NCBI GenBank assembly: GCA_001468855.1
Contig: LDIV01000005.1
Location: forward strand, 28,802 to 40,577
Direction of reading: 5' to 3'
Length of the DNA: 11,776 nucleotides
Source of the DNA: a candidate division TM6 bacterium UASB124
Lineage (GTDB): Bacteria > Dependentiae > Babeliae > Babeliales > RVW-14
Below the pieces are notes generated by a model. That model ran no database searches, had not been told where the DNA came from, and saw only the letters and a program-made list of their open reading frames with translations. The position numbers were made by a program, and so were the translations under genes. Positions within the stretch are counted from its first letter, which is position 1; the number at the start of each line of letters is the position of its first letter. Below are positions 1 through 6,904 of this stretch, piece by piece.

Positions 1-79
1 TGTTGTTGGAGAGAAAGAGCCTTGAGATACTTTGTATAGTTTTATAGAAGTACTTTTACAGTAATATACACACAAAAAA

Positions 80-104
80 GGAGGAATAAGAAGGGAGGAA
101 TAAG
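80..104 (+). repeat. Tandem duplicated purine-rich motif upstream of the J-domain gene
   Basis: The 11-base word GGAGGAATAAG occurs at 80-90 and again at 94-104, a 14-base period. It resembles a ribosome binding site but no start codon follows at a suitable distance; the working site of the next gene is at 155-160. It probably arose by slippage. Bases 1-165 hold no other gene that I can support. Confidence 0.5.
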
Positions 105-165
105 ACCTTGTAAAATAATACGAAGGTTATGTTGTTTCATTAAATGAGCAAAATAAGGAGAAAAA

Positions 166-1194
166 ATGAAAAAGATATTGTTTGCTTTAACATTATTGTC
201 ATTTATTTCTTCACAATCATTTTCTGCAGAAAACTGGAGAGATAAGTGGCAAGGTTGGAAAATACATACAGCGGAAGATCCTAAATCTTTTTTTGATCTT
301 AAAGATGCTAAATCTTTTTATTCTGAATATGATTTCATAAATGCAATATTAGATGATTTGAGTGCTAACATTGGACAAGAACATAAACATTGGCTTAAAG
401 ATTCGTATACCAACCTTTTGTCTTCAGGAGGGCAACTTATCTTATATCCTGATTTTCGCATACCAGGAGGTAAAGAATTTCCTGCGATGCAAGATTTAAT
501 GCGCAAAAATATCATTGAGAGATATATATGGTTTATTAAACGCTTAAATCCAAACATCATAAAGAGTGTTAAAATAAATCTTTTTTCAAACCCTGATGGT
601 TTGTATCAAAAGATAGATGGTGATGTGTATACAATGTATACAAAAACATGGGATGAATTTTTAGAGGACCAAAGTATACCAGGTTATATAAATTACCTAA
701 GACTCAATGAACCCAAAGAACAACAGAAATCGGAAAAAAAAGATAAAAAAGCAAAGCAAGAGCACACTAAGCAAAAAGGCAAAAAAGCCAAAAGCGAAAA
801 AAAACCTAAATATAGTTCAACTCATTCCGCATACAAGCCCGAATATAAACCTACATACCAATCATCACAAGAATCTTGGTATCAACAATCTTCAGGCGAA
901 CAAGCCTATCAGCCTGCGACAAAACCTGAATTTATAATATTAGGTCTCTCATCTACAGCAAATACAACAAATACAGGCATAAAAAAGGCATATAGAAAAC
1001 TCGCACGGCGTGTTCATCCAGACATGTTTGCAGACAAGCCGGAAGAGCAACAACAAGAAGCAGAGAAATGCTATAAAATATTACGAAAGGCTTATGATAT
1101 AGCAATAAGAGAGGATTTAAAATCTAATGTTACGCAAGATGAGGTAACGCAATTTCAAAACTTTATACAGTCGCTAAGCAAACAAAATCATTAA
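166..1194 (+). CDS. Exported protein with C-terminal J (DnaJ-like) domain
   Basis: 342 residues. Residues 1-21 form a Sec signal peptide (MKK, then a hydrophobic run to SFSA), with likely cleavage before ENW. Residues 22-180 are a mixed helical region with many aromatics that I do not recognise. Residues 183-214 are very rich in Lys/Glu/Gln, and 215-250 are a Tyr/Ser/Gln/Pro-rich linker. Residues 255-316 are a J domain: FIILGLS, then the basic helix KKAYRKLARR, the HPD signature at 284-286, and a third helix ending KAYDIAI. J domains stimulate Hsp70 ATPase through HPD, which is intact. AAGGAG at 155-160, five bases before the ATG, supports the start. Bacterial Hsp70 is cytoplasmic, so a J protein with a signal peptide is odd. 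A host Hsp70 partner is possible but is inference. The gene stands alone and converges on the lipid enzyme gene. The J domain call is firm; the role is unknown. Confidence 0.9.
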   Translation: MKKILFALTLLSFISSQSFSAENWRDKWQGWKIHTAEDPKSFFDLKDAKSFYSEYDFINAILDDLSANIGQEHKHWLKDSYTNLLSSGGQLILYPDFRIPGGKEFPAMQDLMRKNIIERYIWFIKRLNPNIIKSVKINLFSNPDGLYQKIDGDVYTMYTKTWDEFLEDQSIPGYINYLRLNEPKEQQKSEKKDKKAKQEHTKQKGKKAKSEKKPKYSSTHSAYKPEYKPTYQSSQESWYQQSSGEQAYQPATKPEFIILGLSSTANTTNTGIKKAYRKLARRVHPDMFADKPEEQQQEAEKCYKILRKAYDIAIREDLKSNVTQDEVTQFQNFIQSLSKQNH

Positions 1195-1210
1195 AAAACT
1201 CTAAACAATG

Positions 1211-1255
1211 CGGTAGGCTCAGCTAAATATGAAACAAATGTGGGTGGGCCTACCG
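1211..1255. repeat. Imperfect inverted repeat in the convergent intergenic gap
   Basis: CGGTAGGC at 1211-1218 pairs with GCCTACCG at 1248-1255. Including one G-U pair, the stem extends to 11 base pairs (1211-1221 with 1245-1255) around a 23-base loop. It lies between the stop codons of two convergent genes. A terminator role is possible, but neither strand has a T-run after the stem, so a REP-type palindrome is as likely. A second small stem (GCTACC 1357-1362 with GGTAGC 1372-1377) lies before the end of the minus-strand gene. Confidence 0.4.
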
Positions 1256-1414
1256 TAACATCTAGCAAAAGCAATTGCTTCGTAAAGATCATTGAATCAA
1301 AAAAAGCTATTATTTATAAGCATATATTGTCGAAAACTGGTTAGATATTTTAATGTGCTACCACCAAACTGGGTAGCTTGCTCTTGGCGGCTTATTTCAC
1401 GTATTTTATATAAA

Positions 1415-3919
1415 TTACAGTTCTTTGAGCGCATCCTCAATCATACTTGTTACATGATCATAAGTCATGAATTTTGCAAAAACGATCGGCTTACCAAAAA
1501 TAATGGTCAGATTCCCTCGCCTACGAGGGAAAACGCAATCATAAGGAACAGCCTGCTCCACACCCTTCAGTTTCATTGGTATCACAACACTTCCCATTTC
1601 AAGAGCAATCAGCCCGGTACCACGTTTAAGCGGTTGAAGTTTACCATCCTTACTTACCTGCCCCTCAGGAAAAACAACAACCGAATAACCTGCATCAAGC
1701 ATAGTTCCCATATTCAACAATCCGGTTGCAACATGCTCATGCTCTTTACGAGGAAATGGAAACGCATTAAAAACAAGCTCTGCTAACCAACGTAAATACC
1801 AATACTCTTCATAAAGCACATCGTAGGCAGCAGCAAAAGAGATTTTCTTGCGCAACCTCCTTGGCAAGGCAGCAACAACAAAAAAACTATCAATCAAAGA
1901 CACATGATTAGGCATGAGAATAATAGGCAATTGTACATTGTTGAGATTTTCTTCGCCCTCTATTTTGAACGTAAAAAATATCCGCACCAATAGCCAGAGG
2001 ACCGGCTGCCAAAGCCAACGAATCATACGTGCCCACCATAATCGCGGCCAACGCTTAACGGCAGGCATCTTGGTTAATGGCTTTGCCGTTGCAATAATAA
2101 CTTCAAGATCAGCTACTGTTGTGGAACCGGTAATTAAACGCTCATCAATTAAAACACCCTTCATATCTTCAATACGAGTAACCAGTTCAACACGCATCAG
2201 CGAATCAAATTTTAAATCATATACTAATGAACTTGTAGCATGGATAGCATTGGCCGCAACACCACTAATCTCAGCTAAAAGGTGTATCAATGGGCTCACC
2301 ATCTCAACCTTTTTGCCGTTATGATTTTTTTGTTGCTCTTTAATCCACGTAATCACCATCTCTTTTTTTACCTTACGTGTCACAGAACGAGGAAAGTCTT
2401 CGTCCAACCACACCGACCAGCCGGTAATACGTTGATATGGCGCTAGGTGCTCATTAGCCTTTTGTATAATATCAGAGACTTTTAATGATTGATCTGCAAG
2501 TAATAACACTGCATGAATTTCAATCATGCCCGATGTTTTTTCAACACCAACGACACAACTGTCTTTTACTCCTGCAAGAGTATTTAAAACCGCTTCAATA
2601 TCTTCCGGAAAAATGTTTTCAGCACCCGGACCTTTGATCATGTATTTTCTTCTGCCTTTCAAAAACAAAAAACCATCGGTATCAAAATATCCCATATCGC
2701 CTGTTTTAAACCACCCATCGGCAGTAAAGCTTTCTTTCGTCCGAACTTCATCCTTAAAATAGCCGCGAAATACATTAGGCCCATTAACCTCTATTTCTCC
2801 ATCATTCGATAATCGCACCTGCACATGTTCGAGCGGTTTTCCCACCGACCCAATACGTCGTTGATCATAATCATTAATGGTTATCACTGGCGATGTTTCA
2901 GTCAGACCATATCCCTGTAAAATATAGAGTCCACAGGTATCCCACCATTGTTCAAGATCAGGGTCAAGCGCAGCGCCTCCGCTCGCGATTGTATCAATCT
3001 TGCCACCTAAAGATTTTATAACAGGCCATAACAAAAATCGCTGCATCCATTTGCTACTGATTTTTTGTGAGAAATTCATAAGCATATTAAAAATTTTTTC
3101 TCGTTTTTTTTCATGAACATTAGTCTGTATGCGCTGCGCCATAAGCTTTAAAAATTCAGGGACCGCAATCATTTTAGTAATTCGATAGGTATTCAAAAGT
3201 TCCCTGATGGCTCCATGCGAATGTGCATAAATAATATGAACCCCTAATGTATACGGTAAAACAAGACCCGCCGTCTGTTCTAACATGTGACTCAACGGTA
3301 ATATAGAAAGAATACGCTCTTTAATACCCGAAATACGCAAAACAGAAGCCAACTCTTCAACATTACTTACAATATTACCATGCGTCAGAACAACACCCTT
3401 AGGATCACCTGTTGTTCCTGATGTATACATAATTTCAGCAATATCATCTGGCATAATTTTTATTGGGTTGTATGCATCAGCAACAAATGATGCAATAAGA
3501 TCCACAACGTGCTCAACCATAAATGTTCTAGCCTGAGGCACAACAAACCGTACATGAATAGAACTAAAAAAAACTTTTGCCTGCGTTTGCTGAGCAATTT
3601 TTTCAATCGTCGATTGCGTACTACCAACAGCCAATGGCACAACCCAGCAACCGCGCAAGAGACATCCCCACCAAACGCATGCCCAATAAGGCGAATTAGG
3701 CGCACATAAAAGCACTGTATCACCCTTACCAAGTCCTTGCGCTTCTAAGAAAAGCGCCACTCTTCGCGCCATTTCTTCAACCTGTTTATACGCCAACGTA
3801 ACCGTTCGATACCCCATGCGCATGGTAAGTGCTGGCCGATGTGCATATCGTTGCGCACTTCGTGTAAGAATATCTGTCAGTACCATACGTTCCCAATCCT
3901 CTTTTTTGAATCCAAACAT
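1415..3919 (-). CDS. Acyl-activating enzyme - acyl carrier domain - lysophospholipid acyltransferase fusion (Aas-like)
   Basis: 834 residues counted from the ATG at 3919. The first part, to about 525, is an AMP-forming acyl ligase: P-loop YTSGTTGDPKG at 165-175, GYGLTETSP at 336-344, FKTGD at 404-408, GRRKYMIK at 422-429, and the usual catalytic Lys probably K516 in PRSVTRK. Residues about 540-612 look like an acyl carrier domain, with DLKFDSLMRVEL placing the phosphopantetheine serine at 573. A Trp-rich hydrophobic stretch (628-649) precedes a PlsC-type acyltransferase with NHVSLID (HX4D, 671-677) and FPEG (750-753). Enterobacterial Aas joins the same two activities in the opposite order and without a carrier domain. 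Likely role (inference): activate free fatty acid, load it on the built-in carrier and acylate a lysophospholipid at the inner membrane. Starts: TTG 3922, ATG 3919 or ATG 3886. The last has an upstream AAAGAGG and gives a family-like N-terminus. A possible -10 (TACAAT) lies at 3942-3937. Confidence 0.92.
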   Translation of the reverse strand: MFGFKKEDWERMVLTDILTRSAQRYAHRPALTMRMGYRTVTLAYKQVEEMARRVALFLEAQGLGKGDTVLLCAPNSPYWACVWWGCLLRGCWVVPLAVGSTQSTIEKIAQQTQAKVFFSSIHVRFVVPQARTFMVEHVVDLIASFVADAYNPIKIMPDDIAEIMYTSGTTGDPKGVVLTHGNIVSNVEELASVLRISGIKERILSILPLSHMLEQTAGLVLPYTLGVHIIYAHSHGAIRELLNTYRITKMIAVPEFLKLMAQRIQTNVHEKKREKIFNMLMNFSQKISSKWMQRFLLWPVIKSLGGKIDTIASGGAALDPDLEQWWDTCGLYILQGYGLTETSPVITINDYDQRRIGSVGKPLEHVQVRLSNDGEIEVNGPNVFRGYFKDEVRTKESFTADGWFKTGDMGYFDTDGFLFLKGRRKYMIKGPGAENIFPEDIEAVLNTLAGVKDSCVVGVEKTSGMIEIHAVLLLADQSLKVSDIIQKANEHLAPYQRITGWSVWLDEDFPRSVTRKVKKEMVITWIKEQQKNHNGKKVEMVSPLIHLLAEISGVAANAIHATSSLVYDLKFDSLMRVELVTRIEDMKGVLIDERLITGSTTVADLEVIIATAKPLTKMPAVKRWPRLWWARMIRWLWQPVLWLLVRIFFTFKIEGEENLNNVQLPIILMPNHVSLIDSFFVVAALPRRLRKKISFAAAYDVLYEEYWYLRWLAELVFNAFPFPRKEHEHVATGLLNMGTMLDAGYSVVVFPEGQVSKDGKLQPLKRGTGLIALEMGSVVIPMKLKGVEQAVPYDCVFPRRRGNLTIIFGKPIVFAKFMTYDHVTSMIEDALKEL

Positions 3920-3978
3920 CAATTACCGACGTTTTTATTGTACGAGGAAATAAGAAGAGAAAAAAAGATTCTATAACA

Positions 3979-4004
3979 AAAGGGCCGCAGCAATGCGGCC
4001 CTTT
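3979..4004 (-). terminator. Terminator hairpin after the adenylate kinase gene
   Basis: A perfect 11-base-pair GC-rich stem (3979-3989 with 3994-4004) closes a four-base loop. Read on the minus strand it lies 25 bases past the adenylate kinase stop codon and its 3' arm runs into TTTTGTTAT. It separates adenylate kinase from the lipid enzyme gene, so the two may be transcribed separately or with read-through. Confidence 0.75.
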
Positions 4005-4028
4005 GAGATATCAAGAATATGTAACTGT

Positions 4029-4769
4029 TTATATAATCTTTTTAAATTCAGCAAAGACATCACTTACCGATTTGCCTTCAACCATCAATTGATCAAAGCG
4101 AACACCGGCAGCTTTATAAAAATTAAGCAATGGCACGGCATGCTGTGCATACACATTGAGACGTTCTTTGACAACATCTTCTTTGTCATCTTCACGTTGA
4201 ATCAATTTACCACCGCATCTGACACATTTATCTGTTCCATTGAGTGTTTTACGAGAATAAACAGCCTGGCAGGCTTTGTTTTCACACACAAGACGATCAG
4301 CAAGTCTATTGATAATTGCAGCATCAGAAATAACAATTTCAACGACACGCAACGATACTTGTGGAAATTTGTTTTTCAAAAGATCCAAAAACTGTTGAGC
4401 TTGTTTTTCTGTACGAGGATAACCGTCTAAAACAAGTGTTTTAATATCTTTAAGGTTACGTGATAACCATGACTCGACAATTGTGGTAATCAATTCATCA
4501 GGAACCAGCTTGCCTTCTTTCATTAATCCTTCGACCTGTTTGCCCAAATCATCGCCGCGAGCAACAGCCTCACGTAATAAATTACCTGTCGATACCGTTG
4601 CAAATCCAAGCTCTTTAACACATTGTTCAGCTATGGTTCCTTTACCGGAGCCAGGAGCGCCCAAAAAGGTTAATATTGTTACCGACCCTTCTTTTTTTGA
4701 AAAAACACCACAAGCGGAAATCAGCGCACCAAGAGCTAATATCACAATAACCAGAACTGCATACTTCAT
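4029..4769 (-). CDS. adk: Adenylate kinase carrying a lipoprotein signal peptide
   Basis: 246 residues from the ATG at 4769, which has AAAGGTG upstream; a longer reading to 4853 has no such support. Adenylate kinase interconverts ATP plus AMP with two ADP. All landmarks are present: P-loop GAPGSGKGT 37-45, STGNLLREAVARG 60-72 in the AMP site, DGYPRT 115-120, a LID region with Cys 162, 167, 182 and 185 (probable zinc site, though the first pair is spaced CX4C rather than the usual CX2C), and REDDKEDVVKERL 192-204. The oddity is the N-terminus: MKYAVLVIVILALGALISAC is a lipoprotein signal peptide with lipobox ISAC (Cys20). No ATG, GTG or TTG lies in frame between Cys20 and the first beta strand of the kinase, so an ordinary cytoplasmic form cannot easily be made from this gene. 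Family kinases normally start a few residues before the P-loop strand. Enzyme identity is firm; export is strongly suggested; which membrane face it sits on is unknown. Confidence 0.93.
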   Translation of the reverse strand: MKYAVLVIVILALGALISACGVFSKKEGSVTILTFLGAPGSGKGTIAEQCVKELGFATVSTGNLLREAVARGDDLGKQVEGLMKEGKLVPDELITTIVESWLSRNLKDIKTLVLDGYPRTEKQAQQFLDLLKNKFPQVSLRVVEIVISDAAIINRLADRLVCENKACQAVYSRKTLNGTDKCVRCGGKLIQREDDKEDVVKERLNVYAQHAVPLLNFYKAAGVRFDQLMVEGKSVSDVFAEFKKII

Positions 4770-5012
4770 GTAAACACCTTTCGAAAAATCATGTAATGTG
4801 TGTAAAAAACGACAAGAATAAATGCTACCATTGTGTAGTTTAATTGTCATCAATATTTTTTACACTATCACAAAGGACAAACACAAAGGACGAAAAAATC
4901 ATTTTCAGCCTATCAATAAAAACACAGATGCCACTATTTATACTCTGTTTTTTCAAAAATTTTATATCTTATATAGTAACTTAATTATTTAAATATAGCC
5001 TCAAAAAATTCC
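4770..5012. other. Gene-free AT-rich stretch between divergent genes
   Basis: No gene that I can support. It must hold the adenylate kinase promoter on the minus strand, but no convincing -35/-10 pair stands out. The 10-base word CACAAAGGAC is repeated at 4869-4878 and 4882-4891. On the plus strand TTTTCA (4950-4955), 16 bases, TATAGT (4972-4977) is a weak extra promoter candidate upstream of the better one at 5013-5040. Confidence 0.4.
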
Positions 5013-5040
5013 TTGCAATTTGATTTCTCTATGCTATCAT
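5013..5040 (+). promoter_or_regulatory. Sigma-70 type promoter with extended -10, upstream of the two-helix exported protein
   Basis: TTGCAA (5013-5018), a 16-base spacer, and TATCAT (5035-5040) preceded by TGC (extended -10). Transcription would begin near 5047, giving an unusually long leader of about 200 bases before the ATG at 5250. Confidence 0.65.
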
Positions 5041-5078
5041 GAGCTCGCATTACGAAAGTACGTATGCACCAAGCTCAT
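5039..5078 (+). other. Long hairpin at the start of the leader, overlapping the -10
   Basis: ATGAGCT (5039-5045) pairs with AGCTCAT (5072-5078). Inside, GCAT-ACG (5047-5054, one bulged T) pairs with CGTATGC (5061-5067), for 14 base pairs in all. The outer arm touches the -10 element, so it could be an operator-like palindrome in DNA. The inner stem would lie at the 5' end of the RNA and could protect the transcript. Both roles are inference. Confidence 0.4.
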
Positions 5079-5215
5079 CTGAAATGCACATTACATATAT
5101 GAGTTTGGGTGGGTTTACAGGGTGTAGCTCTTCTTCTGATATGCGTCGCAACCGAGTTCACAGTGCGCGCAAGAATTTGGGACGATCAGATCGGAGGAAA
5201 AGCAAAGTAAAATGA
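5039..5215 (+). CDS. Candidate 58-residue small ORF in the leader
   Basis: An uninterrupted frame runs from ATG 5039 to TGA 5213-5215, ending 34 bases before the next gene. The product would be Ser-rich in the first half (SSSSD at 30-34) and extremely basic at the end: 11 Lys/Arg in the last 23 residues, starting MRRNRVHSARK. I recognise no family. Against translation, none of the in-frame ATGs (5039, 5084, 5099, 5141) has a Shine-Dalgarno sequence, and 5039 lies inside the predicted -10. The stretch is visibly richer in G and C than its flanks, so it is conserved coding sequence, a structured leader RNA or a small RNA. Treat as a candidate only. Confidence 0.25.
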   Translation: MSSHYESTYAPSSSEMHITYMSLGGFTGCSSSSDMRRNRVHSARKNLGRSDRRKSKVK

Positions 5216-5249
5216 ATTTTTTAATATAATCTCAAGAGAGGGATTTCTA

Positions 5250-5795
5250 ATGAAAAAGATCGCATTAGCAGTATTGGTCGCTCTTGGCGCAGTAACCGTC
5301 AACGCAGCTCCAACAACCGACACCGATGTCGCAGCAGCTCTTACAACAAAGAGTGTTCCAGTCAAAATGGACTCAGCCAAAAAGAACGCAGCAGTTGCAT
5401 GGATCAAAGCACATCCAGTTATCGCATCAGGTATTGCAGCAACAGTTCTCGCAACAATCGTTTTTGGTGGTGCAGCTCTTTTGAAATCTGACAAAGCAGA
5501 CGCTGGTCGTTTTGCTAAAGCAGCTCAAAGCATTTGGAACGGTGGCGCATATATAGCTCATCTTCCAGTAGTTGGTTACCAAAAAGCAGCAGCTGGTGTT
5601 AGCACAGCAGCTACAGCCGTTAAAAACAATTTCGTAACTCATAAAGCTGCTTATATTGTTCCAGCCAGTGTTTTTACAGTCATCACAGCAGCAGTCATTG
5701 ACATGTTTGTTCGTGGCGATAAATCAGTTGTCAAATTCCTTTGGCACAAGATTAAGCCAGTCAAACAACAACCAGCTCCTGTTGTTGCAAAGTAA
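5250..5795 (+). CDS. Exported protein with two predicted membrane helices, function unknown
   Basis: 181 residues; GAGAGGG seven to eight bases before the ATG supports the start. Residues 1-19 are a signal peptide (MKKIALAVLVALGAVTVNA, cleavage before AP). Two hydrophobic helices follow, about 56-78 (HPVIASGIAATVLATIVFGG) and 134-154 (AYIVPASVFTVITAAVIDMF). Each is followed by a short charged turn (KSDK, RGDK), so the halves look like a diverged internal duplication. The tail is basic and Pro-rich (KIKPVKQQPAPVVAK). Ala is very frequent and coded almost only by GCA and GCT. Base composition is richer in G and C than the flanks, as expected for a highly expressed gene. It has its own promoter, long leader and terminator, so it is a one-gene unit. 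I recognise no family; an abundant envelope protein is a guess. Confidence 0.85.
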   Translation: MKKIALAVLVALGAVTVNAAPTTDTDVAAALTTKSVPVKMDSAKKNAAVAWIKAHPVIASGIAATVLATIVFGGAALLKSDKADAGRFAKAAQSIWNGGAYIAHLPVVGYQKAAAGVSTAATAVKNNFVTHKAAYIVPASVFTVITAAVIDMFVRGDKSVVKFLWHKIKPVKQQPAPVVAK

Positions 5796-5821
5796 GCGCG
5801 CATAAATAATTCAGAGCTTAA

Positions 5822-5855
5822 AAAACGAGGGTGAAAAATTTCACCCTCGTTTTAT
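5822..5855 (+). terminator. Rho-independent terminator of the two-helix protein gene
   Basis: A perfect 14-base-pair stem (5822-5835 with 5840-5853) with GAGGGTG in its left arm and a four-base loop, then TTTTATTTTG. It begins 26 bases after the stop codon. Confidence 0.9.
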
Positions 5856-5912
5856 TTTGTCCCCATATTTTTTTACTCTATTCTAAAAATTGATTTGTTT
5901 GAATGTCTGCAT

Positions 5913-5939
5913 GGCTAGGTTCGCCCTACCTACCTAACC
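5913..5939. repeat. Small palindrome next to a dispersed repeat
   Basis: GGCTAGGT (5913-5920) pairs with ACCTAACC (5932-5939) with one mismatch around an 11-base loop. It adjoins the larger palindromic element and may be part of the same repeat cluster. Its words resemble the GTAGG/CCTAC arms of the inverted repeat at 1211-1255. Confidence 0.35.
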
Positions 5940-5959
5940 CTTGCATCCATGTATCAATG

Positions 5960-6052
5960 CGTCATCCCCATGAAAATGGGGATCTAGGCAAAACATCCTG
6001 CTCGAACCCCATAAAAAACAAGGCTGGGATTCCCGCTTCCGCGGGAAAGACG
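5960..6052. repeat. Dispersed palindromic repeat (CGTCATCCCC...GCGGGAA.GACG type)
   Basis: The element opens with CGTCATCCCC and closes with GCGGGAAAGACG, which are roughly inverted copies. The left end holds an 8-base-pair hairpin (5964-5971 with 5976-5983, GAAA loop). The right end holds a 7-base-pair hairpin (6030-6036 with 6041-6047, TTCC loop). This is the architecture of the short mobile palindromes (MITE/REP class) found in many bacterial genomes, whose translation reads HP.ENGDL...AGIPA.AG. It sits just past the terminator of the preceding gene and before the end of the minus-strand nuclease gene. Bases 5856-6128 hold no gene that I can support. Confidence 0.75.
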
Positions 6053-6128
6053 TCCTGCAAGTCCTCTGCCGATATTCCCATTGCGCAAGAAGCATCGCAT
6101 CAAGTAATTTATTTTCAAGACATAGTTT

Positions 6129-6779
6129 TCATCGACTCTTAATCACCCCAACTCGTTTACATAAATCTTTAATAACACACTGACTACACTTAGGCGAAAC
6201 AGGAACACAAATATTCTGCCCCCACACCACAAGTAACGTATTCCATTCATTCCAATATTTTTTTGGCAGCACTGAAGATAATGCAACCTCTGTCTGTTCA
6301 ACCGTCTTCGTCTTAATAATACCTAATCGATTTGAAATACGATGCACATGCGTATCAACACATATGGCAGGAATATTAAATGATTGTCCCAACACTAAAT
6401 TAGCCGTCTTGATGCCAATGCCCTTGATACTCAATAACTCTTCTCGTGTTCGTGGCACTTTGCCGCCAAAACGATCAAGTAGCTCTTTACTTACTTCTTG
6501 TAAGACATTTGCTTTGTTCTTATAGAACCCACTTTTATAAATAATTCTTTCTAGCTCAGAACGCTTAAGAGATAACAATTGTTTTGGCGTTCTCGCTCGC
6601 GTAAAGAGAGCACGCACAACATGAATCGTCGTCACATCTTTGGCGCGCAAACTCAACAAACATGATACCAATATCAGAAAAGGATCCTTGCCATATTCTG
6701 CAATAATAATATCACTAAGCGGTGGCGTAAATGTCTTTGTTGCCTTGCTAAGTCGTTGAACAATTTTAGTAATCACCAT
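6129..6779 (-). CDS. nth: Endonuclease III (DNA glycosylase/AP lyase)
   Basis: 216 residues, the usual length. Removes oxidised pyrimidines from DNA and cleaves the abasic site; base-excision repair in the cytoplasm. The helix-hairpin-helix is IKGIGIKTANLVL (118-130) with the catalytic Lys at 124, and the catalytic Asp is D142 in VDTHVHR. The C-terminus has a complete [4Fe-4S] motif, Cys 191, 198, 201 and 207 (CX6CX2CX5C). AAAGGA five bases before the ATG supports the start. The helix that reads LSAQATD in the E. coli enzyme is LSLRAKD here (42-48), so the glutamine that lines the lesion pocket is replaced by Arg. It diverges from the recombinase gene with a shared gap of 138 bases. Confidence 0.95.
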   Translation of the reverse strand: MVITKIVQRLSKATKTFTPPLSDIIIAEYGKDPFLILVSCLLSLRAKDVTTIHVVRALFTRARTPKQLLSLKRSELERIIYKSGFYKNKANVLQEVSKELLDRFGGKVPRTREELLSIKGIGIKTANLVLGQSFNIPAICVDTHVHRISNRLGIIKTKTVEQTEVALSSVLPKKYWNEWNTLLVVWGQNICVPVSPKCSQCVIKDLCKRVGVIKSR

Positions 6780-6816
6780 AAAAATCCTTTATAAATTTTA
6801 GCCTCGTGCTATCTTT

Positions 6817-6822
6817 TATAAT
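6817..6822 (+). promoter_or_regulatory. Possible -10 element for the recombinase operon
   Basis: A perfect TATAAT lies 96 bases before the recombinase start, but no good -35 sits 15-19 bases upstream. An alternative is TTGTAT (6840-6845), 17 bases, TAAAAA. Only one of these, or neither, may be used. Confidence 0.25.
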
Positions 6823-6904
6823 TCTTTTGAAACATCTCATTGTATTTAGACCACAATACTTGTAAAAATATCCACCGGTCACATATTACTAAAACATATA
6901 CGGT

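Noticed and set aside
318..560. An 80-codon minus-strand frame starting MMFGFK, like the start of the lipid enzyme
   Set aside because: Antisense to the J-domain gene; the shared start is a coincidence of a few codons and similarity ends there.
1292..1786. A 164-codon plus-strand frame
   Set aside because: Mostly antisense to the acyltransferase domain, whose motifs are intact; composition is not protein-like and it lacks a binding site.
4770..4853. A 28-residue N-terminal extension of the adenylate kinase
   Set aside because: No ribosome binding site at the upstream start, and it would bury the signal peptide; the ATG at 4769 has AAAGGTG at the right distance.
5041..5215. tRNA, SRP RNA or RNase P RNA in the leader of the two-helix protein gene
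   Set aside because: The TAGCTC-like and GGAGGAAA-like words are isolated; no acceptor stem, T-arm, SRP core or P4 pairing could be built.
5903..6142. A 79-codon plus-strand frame reading HPHENGDL...AGIPASAGKT
   Set aside because: It is the spurious translation of the palindromic repeat at 5960-6052, has no ribosome binding site, and runs into the end of the minus-strand endonuclease gene.
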